Source: Xanthostigma xanthostigma
Taxonomy: Eukaryota > Arthropoda > Insecta > Raphidioptera > Raphidiidae
Assembly (NCBI GenBank): GCA_963575645.1
Contig: OY754470.1
Coordinates: forward strand, 9,928,501 to 9,992,500
Direction: 5' to 3'
DNA: 64,000 nt
How positions within the stretch are numbered: the first letter of the stretch is position 1; each line of letters starts with the position of its first letter. The position numbers and the translations under genes are program-made. A model generated the notes under the pieces. It was not told where the DNA came from. It worked only from the letters and a program-made list of their open reading frames with translations, and searched no databases. This document shows positions 23,426-35,565 of the stretch, in pieces.

Positions 23426-24329
23426 TTGCAAAGGCATAAAATATCTACTGGCATTTTTATCGCTAAGTCTGATTATTTACACAGATAATTAAACTGCCTT
23501 TATTTAGAGTAAAATTGAGATTCTTAAAATTGTGTTGTGTTTGAAGGAAGATTCGCGTGGAACAGGGTCATTAAATAAAGCGACACTGATATTTAAAATT
23601 GCATTTATTATACTAACGTTCATCTTCAGAGTATTCTAGAAATTAAATTTACATAATAGTTATAACTATTTGAGAGGTGGCATAGAGATTTACAAAAAAA
23701 TATTGTTTTTAATTTGTAAAGCAGACGTTCTCTATCAACACTTTGTAGATTTCTAAAGTCATGGTGGAAATTATTTTTTGTTGGGGCTTGTAAATGAAAA
23801 AATAACTGCTCAGTACTGTTGCTGAGATGTTAACGAGACAAAAATTAAAAAAAAAAACGTCTTGACTTCGTTACGATTTCGCCAAAACCTTCGAGAAATT
23901 TAGACAATAATGAAAATAATAAGATCGGTTATATATTCAAAAAAAAAAAAAATGTGAGCCGCCGGGGAACTCCTGGCAGATGTGAACCATTTTAAGCGAA
24001 ATTCTAGTAACTAAATATTGCTTGTAAATTAATTTCATATACCGTAAAGAAATTAAACCTTGTGATGTTTTTTGTTTTTTACTAAACTATTTTGTAAATT
24101 CTTACATCAAATACTATTATTTTTTATTTTTAATGTCATGATATTTGAAATTGTCTAGTTCTCTGTGTTCTCTCAAAGAGATGTAATTCGTGTAAGACAA
24201 ATGTCCTAAATGCATCTTTCAATAACCATGTTTTTTGTTTTGTTTTTTAAACTAGTTCTATTTTCTTATATCATAATGTGGAATAAGTGTACTACGTTCG
24301 TACATTAGCAACAAAAAAAATTAGTAGTA

Positions 24330-27300
24330 TTATTCTTGAACATCTAGTTTAGCTTTTGCTTCCATCTTAGTTATTAAAGTAACAATAGAGAATGCAAATC
24401 TTACTACCTAAAACAATAATTATAAGTCTGTAATTTATGATTTTAAATTATGTTATTTTCGTCGACTTACATCAATCAAGGTTGAATTAGTAACTTCCAG
24501 AACTGTGAAAGCTTTTAATTTTTTTGGGTGCTGACTATTTTGCACCATCAGCATCATTCCTCGACGTACTTTGGGACTAACATTCCACCATTCACTGTCA
24601 TTTATTGCTTCTGCCACGGTTCCGCTCTAAATTTGAAATACAAAAAACAAACTGGTAATCACCACAATTTATGATTATTTAGTTCGATTTTTACATTCTA
24701 CCTCGGTGAAAACAGGTGCTTGGTCGTTTTTTTATGTTTTTTTCGTCCTCTCCAATAATAATTTGACAAAAGAGGCTTTAAAATTAATTTGTTTATAAAT
24801 ACGTACCTCGTGTTGTAATTCCGATCCATATATGGTATAGAGAGACAATTGAATCAACATGATTATCATATAACATATACTTTTGACGTTGCGTTCCAAA
24901 TCATTATCCTGAAAATGTTTCAATTAAAATCTCACTGATTAGCGTCGTAAATATTTGTAATCGTTCTTTATGTGTCAAAACAAAACCTTGTCACTCATTA
25001 ACCTCCTTGTGCCTACTGAAATATCACACCCAATAGCTGTTTACAAGGATTTTAAAATAACTGTTCTCGTAGAATTATCGTTATTTATATAGAGTTTATG
25101 CTCGGCTATTGAAAGTTAAAACCCCCAATTTCTAGATTTTAATATATCAGTTCGTTTTTCAGTTTAATATGAAAAATATGCATTGGTACTAAATAACCAT
25201 GATCGAAGCTATTAAGAACTAATTTTAGTGCGCCTCTGAATGGTAATGCTTAGAATAATTCATTGTCACAATAATGCTTACAGCTATAATTAAATATCCC
25301 AGAATACAAATTATCAAAACCTCCAGACACAACTGAAATCCCAGCATTATTTCGTAATTTTCTTTTATTTCTTCGGAAAAACTGAAAAAAGAATATATGC
25401 AGGTAATAAAATTATTCTCGAAAAAAACAGGTTCAAAAGAATATATGCAGGTAATAAAATTATTCTCGAAAAAAACAGGTTCCCAAGTTTTCGGCGGTAC
25501 CATTTGCGCTGACATCATTATTCGTAAAACTATATCGTTTAGAGAAGATAGTAACACGTTGGGGAATCTGCGACGAATGAAGAGTGGGAAAAGCGTTCAG
25601 CAGCGGCGTGATTTGTAATTTCAGGGCTAATCATAGACGATATCAGTACTGTTATTGGTGCGTCTTGACTAGTGATGAACATTACTAAATGGCCATTTTT
25701 ATAGGATCATAAACATGGACAAGTTGACAGCTCAGTAAATTGCGAGTTCAGAGAAAAAATTTTCAGTGAGCTGCATTCGTTAAATTAGCATTCGGCAACC
25801 TATTTTCGTTGAATTTTCCTTGATCTTTCAAAAAGTACGCAGACTGGATGAACTAATTATATTACATACTGAAAAAATAATGAAAATCTACATTACCGGT
25901 TTAATTTTATGTGATGACTAACACACGAAATCAATTCTTCAAAAGATTTTTTATCGTCGTTCATGTTCGTTTCTTCTCTTCCAATCGTCCTTAATTTGCA
26001 TTTAAGTAGTTTATATTGAGCCAGTGTGACTTGCACAAAGAAAGCAAAAAATAAATCATATCCCATTATTCCGTTAACACCCACTATATAGCTCACAGAA
26101 ATCATGACGTATGCTATTTCATAATTTGGACTCTTCTGGTCATCAAACGGCCACCTAAAAAATATTTTTAATCGACTTCCAAAAAGATGAGGTTCTTTAT
26201 TCGACGCGTATAATTTTACCATTCCAACCTACAAGTGGGGAATGGTACTAGTTTTTCAATATCTTTAGAAACATATTTATAGTATTTTAAACTAATAAAC
26301 AATGAAAAAGATTTTATTTACTGCAATATTGTTTCAATGGCTAATAATAATCATTACGATTACAGTAAAAAATTATGCTGTAACTGGAATTTAATCGTAA
26401 TGATTATTATTAGCCATTGATATTTATAGTAGTTATAATTAAATAGACTTCGAACTCAATTTGATATTGTACGCTTTTCAGTGACTTTTTTTGAAGGAGG
26501 TTCAGTTTTTTAAAAATTTTCTTAAATCCTTAGTATTAAGTAAGTGAAAAGTAACTCTAATAATTTAGAGTGACGATGATCCTGTTTAAATGTTGAAAGA
26601 TTAAAGGATGAATCCTGGTGCCTATTTTACCAGGATTCCTCCTTTAATCTTCCAACATTAATGTAAGTGATATACCTACATAAGATATTCAAACAGAAAT
26701 AAAAATATACCTTCCCAATATTTGAAGTGACCTTTCCTTCCCTTCTTCCAACATAAAAGGGAAGAATATATATAAAAAAACTGTTCCAATAGACATGAAA
26801 TAGTAAATGGTTGCTATGCGCACTTCCAAAAGCATTTGCTCATTTATTTGTGGAGAATCAGACATGCTGTCAAGTGGCCAAAACTCATAACGCACTGTAT
26901 TAAGCATTTTTCGCAATCGAGCTCTGTTCCATTGAGTAAATATTAACTTAGCTACCGTCTGCAAATAAAAAATTAATAGCGCAAAGTTTGTTGAATATGC
27001 GTTTTTTGCACATACCGCTGAACTGCGGTAGGTGCTCTATTATCGCTTTGTGCGTCAGAGCTGACTTTCGTTCATAAAAGAAGTTATATCTAGGTTAATT
27101 TTGCACTAAATCCATTTAAATTGTAGCTTTTTGAATAGAGGAGATTCTGTTCTATAAAACAGAACCATTTTTAGATCGGTTCGAGTTCATAAGTACCACT
27201 AAAATTGTAATTGAAAATCACGAACAGCAGTTGTCGGTTGGTCTGTACGTATGTACGTACGTACGTACGTATGCACGTCACGACTCTACAGATCGCCATT

Positions 27301-27907
27301 TTGGTCGGATCCACTTGGGTTACATTTTATTCACTTTGTTTACTATCAGACCAGAACCCTATTTAAATTCACTAAAATGTGTTTAGTAGTTTAATTTTTA
27401 TAAACAGTTTTATTTTTTTTCATCTATTGCATATCACATTAAAACGATTTTCTTACTACTTAATTATACGGTTATACACTGTAATATGCATCTTACCACA
27501 TATAAACAAGACATCGTTGACAGAGCTGCAAAAGCGTATAGAAAGTTATCCAAATGCGCCATTGCGAATAGAAATTGACAGACACAAAGACCTATATAGA
27601 GGCACATCCAAAATATCCAACATACAAAATTCCAAAAACTTTTCTCTTCTGGCCACGCAAACGCGCCATAGAGAATATATTTGGCAGGTTTGGATGCCTC
27701 TTCTACTATTCGAAGATGGTTATCTATAAAAATGCAATAGTAAAATCTGAATATAGTCAAGTAACCTCCAATAAAGCCGTTTTTCGTATTGAAATTAGAT
27801 CATCAAGAAGATTGAATCTACTTTTTTGTGATATTTTTATTTTCGTGCTATATCTACTAACCTCGTTCGGAAATGTTTTCGGATTTTGAAACTTTTTCGG
27901 AATTCAT
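24330..27907 (-). CDS. Odorant receptor B (7tm_6), 8 exons, 404 aa
   Basis: Tandem paralogue of receptor A. Exons (minus strand, 5' to 3'): 27,907-27,862; 27,723-27,497; 26,958-26,711; 26,154-25,897; 25,381-25,282; 24,908-24,807; 24,626-24,471; 24,407-24,330. All have GT/AG borders and consistent phase, and no stop lies inside. The start is MNSEKVSKSENISER. Exon 2 uses the acceptor TTTTATAG; the nearby ATTCAG would hit a stop. The C-terminal core is YTIYGSELQHE, SEWWN, PKVRRGMMLMVQ. By eye about 41 residues differ from receptor A, many in hydrophobic segments (10 in exon 2, 8 in exon 3, 8 in exon 4). The soluble block LLKCKLRTIGREETNMNDDK is identical. A CAA where A has its TAA stop adds a tail ending DVQE. 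Compact introns suggest it is nearer the ancestral layout. Ligand unknown. Confidence 0.93.
25391..25482. repeat. 48-bp tandem duplication beside the exon-5 acceptor of receptor B
   Basis: GAATATATGCAGGTAATAAA continuing to AAACAGGTTC occurs at 25,391-25,434 and again at 25,439-25,482. Receptor A has one diverged copy at the same place (16.82 kb). It lies in intron 4, about 8 bases upstream of the acceptor AG on the gene strand. Confidence 0.9.
25529..25720. mobile_element. One-ended copy of the TATCGTTTAGAGAAGATAG MITE (copy 3)
   Basis: Left end TATCGTTTAGAGAAGATAG followed by TAACACGTTGGGGAATCTGCG matches copy 2 at 16.93 kb. The right end is missing, so this copy was truncated after the duplication. 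Confidence 0.65.
26335..26419. repeat. Hairpin repeat, 85 bp
   Basis: CAATGGCTAATAATAATCAT followed by TACGATTA is mirrored by TAATCGTAATGATTATTATT followed by AGCCATTG. In intron 3 of receptor B; no counterpart in A. Confidence 0.75.
26590..26659. repeat. Hairpin repeat, 70 bp
   Basis: ATGTTGAAAGATTAAAGGAT then AATCCTGG is mirrored by CCAGGATTCCTCCTTTAATC then TTCCAACAT, with a loop of about 11 nt. In intron 3 of receptor B, absent from A. Confidence 0.75.
27246..27275. repeat. (GTAC)n microsatellite
   Basis: Tandem GTAC/GTAT tetranucleotides in intron 2 of receptor B. Confidence 0.9.
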
Positions 27908-28507
27908 ATTAACGCTGCAAATATAAAGCTACTGTTTCAATTCGGTTTAGAATTATCTTTTTATACAAGGCTTCAAATTATATATTATTAATATTTTTTA
28001 TTTGCTTTGATGTCTAAAAGGCATAATTAACTTATTACTTACAGTTGTCACTTATATATTAATTAAAATATATTTATTTATTTATACTCGTATATAGCTT
28101 CACACATATACAGTGTGTTCACCAAACGTGGTAACGATGAATAATTCGTGTATCAAACTGCTGAGGTATATTTTTTTGTACCTCAAAATCAACCGGAAGT
28201 TCTTCAAATGGCCACCTATATTTTCATAATCTCCATTTTTTTTCTATAAATTCATATAAAATCTTAAAGGTTGCATAAGAAAATATTCGAGAAAATTGTT
28301 ATCAATTGATTAATTAAATACACAGTAGTTATAGACGCTGATGAACTTAGATGCTGAGTATCTATTATCAACAATCCATTCCCTCGAATTCTATATCAAG
28401 TTGTGTCTCCCAAATCGATTATTCAATCTCCCAAACCAGTCAGTTTCTAACTCAAAAGATAAAATAAAGAAATGCGTGTACAGTTTTCGCGTGAATATCC
28501 TCTATAC

Positions 28508-28762
28508 CAGGGGCGGGCAAATCTTTTGATCGGCGGGCCACATATCTGATGACCGCGGGCCGTATGGCTGATGAAAATTTCACCGCGGGCCAAAAACTTG
28601 CAATTTGCAGAGCAAAAAAAAAGGTCCTCACATTCTATTTCCGCATTTGGAGAGCAAAAAAAAGTTAGTATTTTTCTTAAATTTTCTAAAATGCTTCGCG
28701 GGCCCGACAAAATTGCGCTGCGGGCCGGATCCGGCCCGCGGGCCGCCATTTGCCAAGGCCTG
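28508..28762. mobile_element. Non-autonomous hAT element, 255 bp, GC-rich
   Basis: Ends CAGGGGCGGGCAAATC and (reversed) CAGGCCTTGGCAAATGGC, flanked by an exact 8-bp duplication CTCTATAC at 28,500-28,507 and 28,763-28,770. Rich in GCGGGCC motifs. Unit A carries the empty site CCCCTATATTATGCAC at about 22.36 kb. The small frames across it are incidental. Confidence 0.92.
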
Positions 28763-30174
28763 CTCTATACTATGCATATTAGTACAATTATATATGTATT
28801 TTTTTTTGTCTTTGATGTCTAAAATGGCATCTTACATTAATTATACATAAACAACATTTTTTTATTAAGTAATACCTTAAATTACAAAGCTATTCTTTAA
28901 TGTGTTAATTGATATCTTTTCTTAGTAGACAGTTATTGATAGCACAATGTGAAAATACGGAGGATAACATTATTTCTACACTACTACGTATAAAATAGCT
29001 TGTTTATGTGCACGTTCACAGGCGTGTAAGATAGCCCATGATGCACTAGAGCTGCAATGAAAAACAAAACTGATCGCGCTATATATAGGCGTGAAGAGCG
29101 GATATTTTATAGGGAGGAGTGCAAAAAACAAATTGTATATTATTGGAACTGACAGTGTTATATTTTAACACCCTCATTCCTGTAGCTGTGTGATGATTTT
29201 ACAGTTCATGTTGTTCCGATACCATATGAGTATACCGCACATAAATTGCTTCAGTGGTATACAGTATAAGCTCAGACAGTGGTACAATACCGGCAAAAAA
29301 TTAGCTGATATTTGTAATATAAAATTGCCTTTTTAAAGAGTAAATATTTATTATTGAGACAATTCTGAATTCATCTAATATTACTGGGTTGCAGAATGGC
29401 TTGTCCAAAATATTGATTTGATTGATTGACTTTAAATTGTGATAATATAATTACAGTTTTCTTGCATAATTGGAAATCCCGTCATTGAGATTGTACTCAC
29501 ATAAACACAAATGATTGACCTACACAGAAAAAACCGCTAAATTTTTATCAAAATGTGTAGATTAATGTTGTTTTTAAGTGGAAACTATACAAAAAACAGT
29601 CCTTAATACATTTAAGCGTAGTTTGGAAAAATATCGCTTCAATCGATCAATTATTTTTCGAGCAGGATCGATTTAAAACTATAGGCTATGCTTTTCATAA
29701 GAAGAAATATTTAGGTATATTCACAAACTAAGGTCATTGTCAAATTAAATTTTTTGACAATCTTTTCTGCAACATAGCAATATGTCTCTTAAAATAATTA
29801 TATTTGATATGGCTTCATTACTCAAGCATTTAAACCAACAAGAAAAAATATAACTTTTGAGTATAAATTTTGAGATGGGGCACAGGACAGTTCATTTAAT
29901 AAATATAATAATTAACTTAAGACCCAAACCGTCATTGATCAATAGTTTTTTCATACTTTTTTATTGCATTTAAAGTTCAATAGCCATTTAAATTACCTTT
30001 TAGATTTAAATTATTGTCCAGAAGTGTACGTTCAATTATTATCTATATTTTAGCTGTTGTCAACATGGCTCATGTCGAACATTTTGTAACTACCTTTAGC
30101 GTCAACCTTTTTCAATATTACTTAAAAGTTTATATGCTGTGAGGTATGTTCTCGATACTATTTTTTCATATTTT

Positions 30175-31897
30175 CCTACTCCCTTACGTATGCAATGAAA
30201 AATGAATGATGTAAAATAGCAATATTGATTTTAGGGTTATTACCTTAAACCATCTTCATACATCTCTGTTAGCTGTTGGAAACTAGAAAAAAACAATGAT
30301 TTTATCACTTCATCAAAACAATTTTATTTTCAACTTCAATCAATTTTCAAGCTCAATACTCCGCCATCAGCAAAAAAAAAAAAGTTGCACAAGACACTAG
30401 ATTATTTATCTGTAAATCCGTGTATCCATTTTATCGTGACTTTTTTAAGGAAGTTGAGCCGTTTTACGAAGATAATGAAAAAAATCTGAAATAAAGTTTT
30501 TTTAATAGATTTTTTTATGACAACATTTTCTGTAAAAAATCCAAAATCATTCAGAGATTTATAAAGTTAAAAATTAAAAAAAAACTTTTACATATAGTCT
30601 TATGGAAAATATGTCAACCTAGCATGCAAACGGTACATTTTAATTTTTTGCAAATAACCAAATAATGTCAGCAGTTCCGAAAACTATGTAAAGCATCGAT
30701 GTCTTACGCATATTTTAATATTTTTTCCAATTTAATTAGGAGACTTTTAATCATTAAAAAAATTATTAAACCTTAGCACTTTTCGATTATGGACTTTTAT
30801 TCTTGACAATTTTAACAATTTTAACTGAATTTTCAACTTTTTAATGATTTAATTTTAATTTTTATTACTTCTATTTTCTTTTTTTAATTATTTACTGCAA
30901 AAAATATGTAAAATACAGATATTTACATAAATTTAATTTTTATAACCTAACTTTGTACAAAAAATTCAAAAGTTAGTCCATTAAGTAAAATACTGAAATA
31001 ATTAATTAATATTAAACAAAAATATTTATTTATGCCTTTATGACAATAATTTATTGGTATCATCGACTTATAACCTTTTGTAAAAAATTATTATGGAAAA
31101 GTTTCCATTTAGAATTCGACTTACTTTTGATTGGGACTGTAACGCATCAACCTCCGTAATTCCGTAAATATTAAAAAAAAGCTTTGTAATTATATGCAAT
31201 TGCGAAGAATAATTAATTTGTAGCAAAGATTTAAGTTTAGTTTAAAAAATTACAACCATTTGTATAATATTTTTAAAAAATCAATTAAAACACGATATGA
31301 AGGTACGAAACAGCAAATTACTTTCTAATGTCAAAATGATTTAGATGTTGTTGAAATAAGAGAAGCGTGAAGTGAAAGCGAAGAACTGAAAGATGATTAA
31401 GTCGCATACAGCTAATATTTCAACTATACTTGAGATGGATTATCGCCTAAGAACTGCACAACAGAAATGAAACTGCAGAACTTGAGACAAGCAATTTGTA
31501 CTGATGCATCGATTTCTAAATTTCAACCTAACAAAGACGCTTCCCGTACAATAGTGAAAATTGAGTTGTACCTATTTAAAAGAATTATTACTTTACTTTA
31601 TTACAGTACGATACGACCTCTAAGCTATCATATAATGCCACGGTATACAGTAAGTTCAGGTAGTCCATCTGAACTCAGTACAATAATTATATACCTACTT
31701 AGTTGGTAAACTATATATTTAATAATTTACTATATGAAGCATCTACTCAATGTGCGGTGAGTGAAGGCAACAAAGCGTATCGAAAATATATCTGCGTCTC
31801 TTTCTTCGATGTAATTCCCTGATTTCTCCGATGATAGGATTGGTTGATGTACTCGCATTTAATCAGAATAAAGTATCTCTATTTTCTATGATATTAA
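30175..31897. other. AT-rich stretch right of the duplication, no gene recognised
   Basis: Short frames only, without domains. The 80-codon frame at 31,467-31,709 shows nothing recognisable. Confidence 0.4.
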
Positions 31898-31994
31898 CAC
31901 GGGCGCACCCAACTTTTGGCGCAGGAGGGGGCAAATTAGAAATTTCTTAAGCCGAGTCCCCCGTGCTTGTTTTGCCCTCCTGGATACGCCAGTG
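31898..31994. mobile_element. Possible small MITE
   Basis: Left CACGGGCGCACCC and AGGAGGGGGCAAA; right (reversed) CACTGGCGTATCC and AGGAGGGCAAAA. The ends are imperfect inverted repeats; no convincing target duplication. Confidence 0.35.
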
Positions 31995-33004
31995 CTTACG
32001 GCTTAAACAAAGACAGAAGTATATGTTTGCACCCTAATGGTTCGATTGCGATTTTATTCCTATGCTCAGTATAGAATAAAAGTATATAACTGACCGCGAC
32101 GTATGCGATGTGTGGGGACAACAGTTTTCCAACGGCCAAGCGGGAAAAATCTAGAAATTGTAGTTTATGTACTGATAAACAAAAATTCGTGGTTGATGCA
32201 TCGAAAGAAAAAATTCCGTATGTACCAGTTCGTACCATTTGCTCTAACTATATTTTGTGTAAAGACATTACAATTTTAACTTACTCTCTGCATTCACATT
32301 TAGTTTTAAAACAGCTTTTAACCCCTTAACTCCTGAAAAATACGATCACCGCCAAAACTTTCTTTCAGAAAATTTATACGTATTTACATTTTATATTACC
32401 TACCATTTTTAATGCAGTATAATTAAATAATGATATATTAATAATTAAGAAATATTTAATGCATTATTATATCATTAATTTCTTGTTTACAAAAATAGCT
32501 ACATACCTACTCTCTAAAGTATATGCTGAATTACTTTTCGATGTTAAAAATACAAAATATAAAGTAAGCCAATTTTTACTGCAAGATATCTCGTTAAAAA
32601 GCTCAAACTGAAAGCATCTTATTAAGCTTTTAGGTTTTTTTTCATTACATCCGTTCAATGTAGATTAATTATTCACGTAATAATTTATTTATAATTAATT
32701 GATTAATTACGAGTACCAGGTACAATCTACGTAGACACATGATTAGAGCATAGCATACACGTTCATTTGTGTATGTAAATTACCAACCATTAAATAGCCT
32801 TAATTTACAGATGTAATGGGCTGGATTTGTTTACATCAGGGATGGAAAATTTATAAGAACTTAGAAACGATTTTAGAAAATAATAATTATTATTTCATAG
32901 TTTTTAAAAGCAAACTGTGTTTAATATAAAAATATTTCCTGATCATAGGCATTTGAACAAACAGATCACTTACAGCTCAACAATTTGTTATTCTTTTAAT
33001 CTAC
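31995..33004. other. AT-rich stretch, no gene recognised
   Basis: Open frames at 31,996-32,238 (minus) and 32,108-32,329 (plus) overlap each other and show no family features. Nothing else identified. Confidence 0.4.
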
Positions 33005-33009
33005 ATCAG

Positions 33010-33300
33010 TGATGTTAAAGATACAGCCTGGGGGCAGCATCCGGCCCTCAAGCCATCTCAATACGGCCCGCGACCAGAATCTACCCAGTGAGGAGTTTAA
33101 ACACTACGTATTTTTAAAATTGATGGATCCTCAAGATCTAGACAATTTACCGTTTTTATTACCTTTATATGAAAATTGATTTAAACTAAATAAACAAAGA
33201 TTTTAATTTAGTATGTGTTTTAGTTTTTAATTTAGAGTCTGGCCCGCTAACACACTAAATTCTTATAAATGGCCCTTTAGAAAAATCAGTCTGACACAAT
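33010..33300. mobile_element. Probable decayed hAT-like element
   Basis: CAGTGATGTTAAAGATACAG at the left, and GC-rich GGCCC/CGGCCCGCGACC words like those of the 28.5-kb element in an AT-rich background, then GTCTGGCCCGCTAACAC. Ends are too degraded to define. Confidence 0.35.
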
Positions 33301-33367
33301 AAAAAATTGCACGTAGATACCCTAATTCGAAAAACAAAAACTCTCTAAATTCTCATATACCTTACGA

Positions 33368-34270
33368 CAGAGGTCGGCAATCTTTTGAGACGGAAGAGCC
33401 AAAAGATACAATTTACAAAATTTCCCAGTTTTTAAAGATCCGCTAAACATTTTCGTTTCAGTATTATAGTATATTTTGCTTATATAGGTAAAATACTATC
33501 AGCGTTGCCAGACGACCCGATTTTGGCGGGACGTCCTGATTTTTAAATCAAAATTAAATGTCCCGCGCGGGACAGGCTCAGTCTCGCTTTTTGGGGATAA
33601 CTTTAAGAAGTTAAATCTTCACAGAAATATCATGAATAAGTAATTCTTATAAATAATTATTCTCTTATTGTAATTTGCAATTTGTAACACTCACTCCACA
33701 GACTATTGTTTGAAACGCCATATTTTTCTAATGAATAAAACTTTTTTGATTTTGATTTCTGTTATTTTTTATTATTCTGAAGACGAAATAAGACTCAACT
33801 ATTTAACGATAGAGTAAATCTGATTTAAAATATTATATTTTTATTAAAATACATTTTCTATGGCTATTTTTGCTATCTATTGTCACGTAAAAGTAATTTT
33901 AATTCAAATAAAAAGATAAATAGGTATTTGAAAATTTCTGATTATATACGTTTTTTACTATGTTCCGCTTTCGACGAAAGAATTCCGCTGTTTTCACTCA
34001 AAGAGTTCCAAAATCCTGACTTGGCAAAAAAAAAACTGGCAACGCTGAATACTATATATATCCGAGGACGACACGTCGCGACGGGGGCGGTTCGGATGAA
34101 ACGCGAATGGAAATGGCTGAGAGATATAGACATGGTACTCAATCATGAATCGATTTGATTTAAGGGTTTATATAATAAAATAATTATTTTTTGCGTATGG
34201 AACTGGAGAGCCGCAACTTTACATCAAAAGAGCCGCATGCGGCTCGCGAGCCATAGGTTGCCAATCCCTG
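33368..34270. mobile_element. Outer hAT-type element, interrupted by a second hAT
   Basis: Ends CAGAGGTCGGCAATC and (reversed) CAGGGATTGGCAACC, flanked by near-identical 8-mers CCTTACGA (33,360-33,367) and CCCTACGA (34,271-34,278). A GAGCCGCATGCGGCTCGCG palindrome lies near the right end. Without the inner element it would be about 347 bp. No transposase. Confidence 0.8.
33500..34047. mobile_element. Inner hAT element nested in another hAT, 548 bp
   Basis: Inverted ends CAGCGTTGCCAG and CTGGCAACGCTG, flanked by exact 8-bp duplications AATACTAT at 33,492-33,499 and 34,048-34,055. Size and ends resemble the element at 2,611-3,149. The small open frames at 33,880-34,158 and opposite are incidental. 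Confidence 0.92.
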
Positions 34271-34278
34271 CCCTACGA

Positions 34279-35097
34279 CAAAGATCAATTTTTTGTCATA
34301 TTGTTATACAGTGGGGAATACACTCAAGACCTAGCACCTTATATGGCACACTGCCAGAATTGCTCGAGATATCGCATCCATCTTCACGATAGACAGAGGA
34401 ACCAATCAGGAGCTCGGAAAGCCAGACGAAAATGACTGCCTACATGGAGAGAAACGGCATCGTCACTCTTGTGTTCTCCTTTTGCGCTTTTAGATACGAG
34501 GTCCCTTTGAGATTTAGTCCTGGTTACGTCCCTGAAGTATGTTGTGCACATAAATACCATTTTCGGTAAATCCCCTCAGAAAAACATATTTTCAGTGAAT
34601 TTACTGAAGATAAATAATTTACTCTAAAACCGCACATTAGCAATCATTTAAAATCAATTTTATGCATTTTCCTACATTCCACTTAGCAAATATTGTACAC
34701 AGTTCTACCAAGCGCACAACGCGTTGATTTGCATTACAGAGGCACTGGGATAATCCCTAAAGAAGCAGATGTGACAGACTTTCCCCTATACTCATACCGA
34801 GAAAAACAGTTTTGGTTTCAATCAATATGATTAAAATTTTTATGGTTTCTCTTAAACAATTTTAATCAACTGACGAGACATCTTTTTTATATTTAATTCA
34901 AAACTTTTCCTGCTACTTTACTTAGTCTTATGTAAGATGCGTGTGTCATCGCTTCATCTACGATACGAGATTAAAAATATAAAATATCTGTAATTTTTTA
35001 TGTGTATCATCTTAGTTCTTAGTATGGGCAGTAATTTTGTGAATGCAACGGAAATGCGGTAATAAAGTGAGAGAAGCACGCGCCATTCAATTTACTA
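34279..35097. other. No gene recognised
   Basis: Mixed AT-rich sequence with a slightly GC-richer stretch near 34.35-34.5 kb. No domain, RNA or terminal repeat identified. Confidence 0.4.
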
Positions 35098-35259
35098 CAG
35101 TGAAACCTGTAAAAATGATCACCCTGTAACCTGACCACCTCTCTACATTGACCATTATTTCAAGGAATCGGTCTAATTACTCTTACATTACACATTCTAT
35201 GTACAATGACCACGATTTTTTTTAGAACCGTAAGTGGTCAGTGTACACAGGTTTTACTG
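35098..35259. mobile_element. Pogo/mariner-type MITE, 162 bp, TA target site
   Basis: Ends CAGTGAAACCTGTAAAAATG and (reversed) CAGTAAAACCTGTGTACACT, flanked by TA on both sides. Inside, TGACCA/GTGGTCA words recur. CAGTRAAACCT-type ends with TA duplication are typical of pogo/Tigger-derived MITEs. Confidence 0.8.
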
Positions 35260-35565
35260 TATGACTCTTTGATGCGGTCTACAGTTGGCGCATGTGCTGC
35301 AGCGTGTTAGAGAGCGATAAAAGGAGAGAAAGAGAAAGAAGACACGGCTGCCGATCGTGCTGTTATAAATACAGTGTGAAATGAGATAAATTAAATAACT
35401 ATAGTATAGTTCATTTCTGAAAGTAAGTTGAATAAAGTAAATATTAATAAATTATATGTTGGCTATTTATCTAATGTCTGAAATTTTTATAGATTAAATC
35501 TTTAACCTCCTTACGTGATGAATTTTCAAAAATCCTTTCTAATTACTCGCCTACGTTATACAGTA

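Larger units (their letters stand above)
23426..30174. repeat. Segmental duplication unit B
   Basis: Starts GCAAAGGCATAAAATATCTA directly after unit A and ends at ACTATTTTTTCATATTTT (30,174), after which sequence unrelated to unit A begins. Order and orientation match unit A throughout, so this is a head-to-tail tandem copy. Confidence 0.8.
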
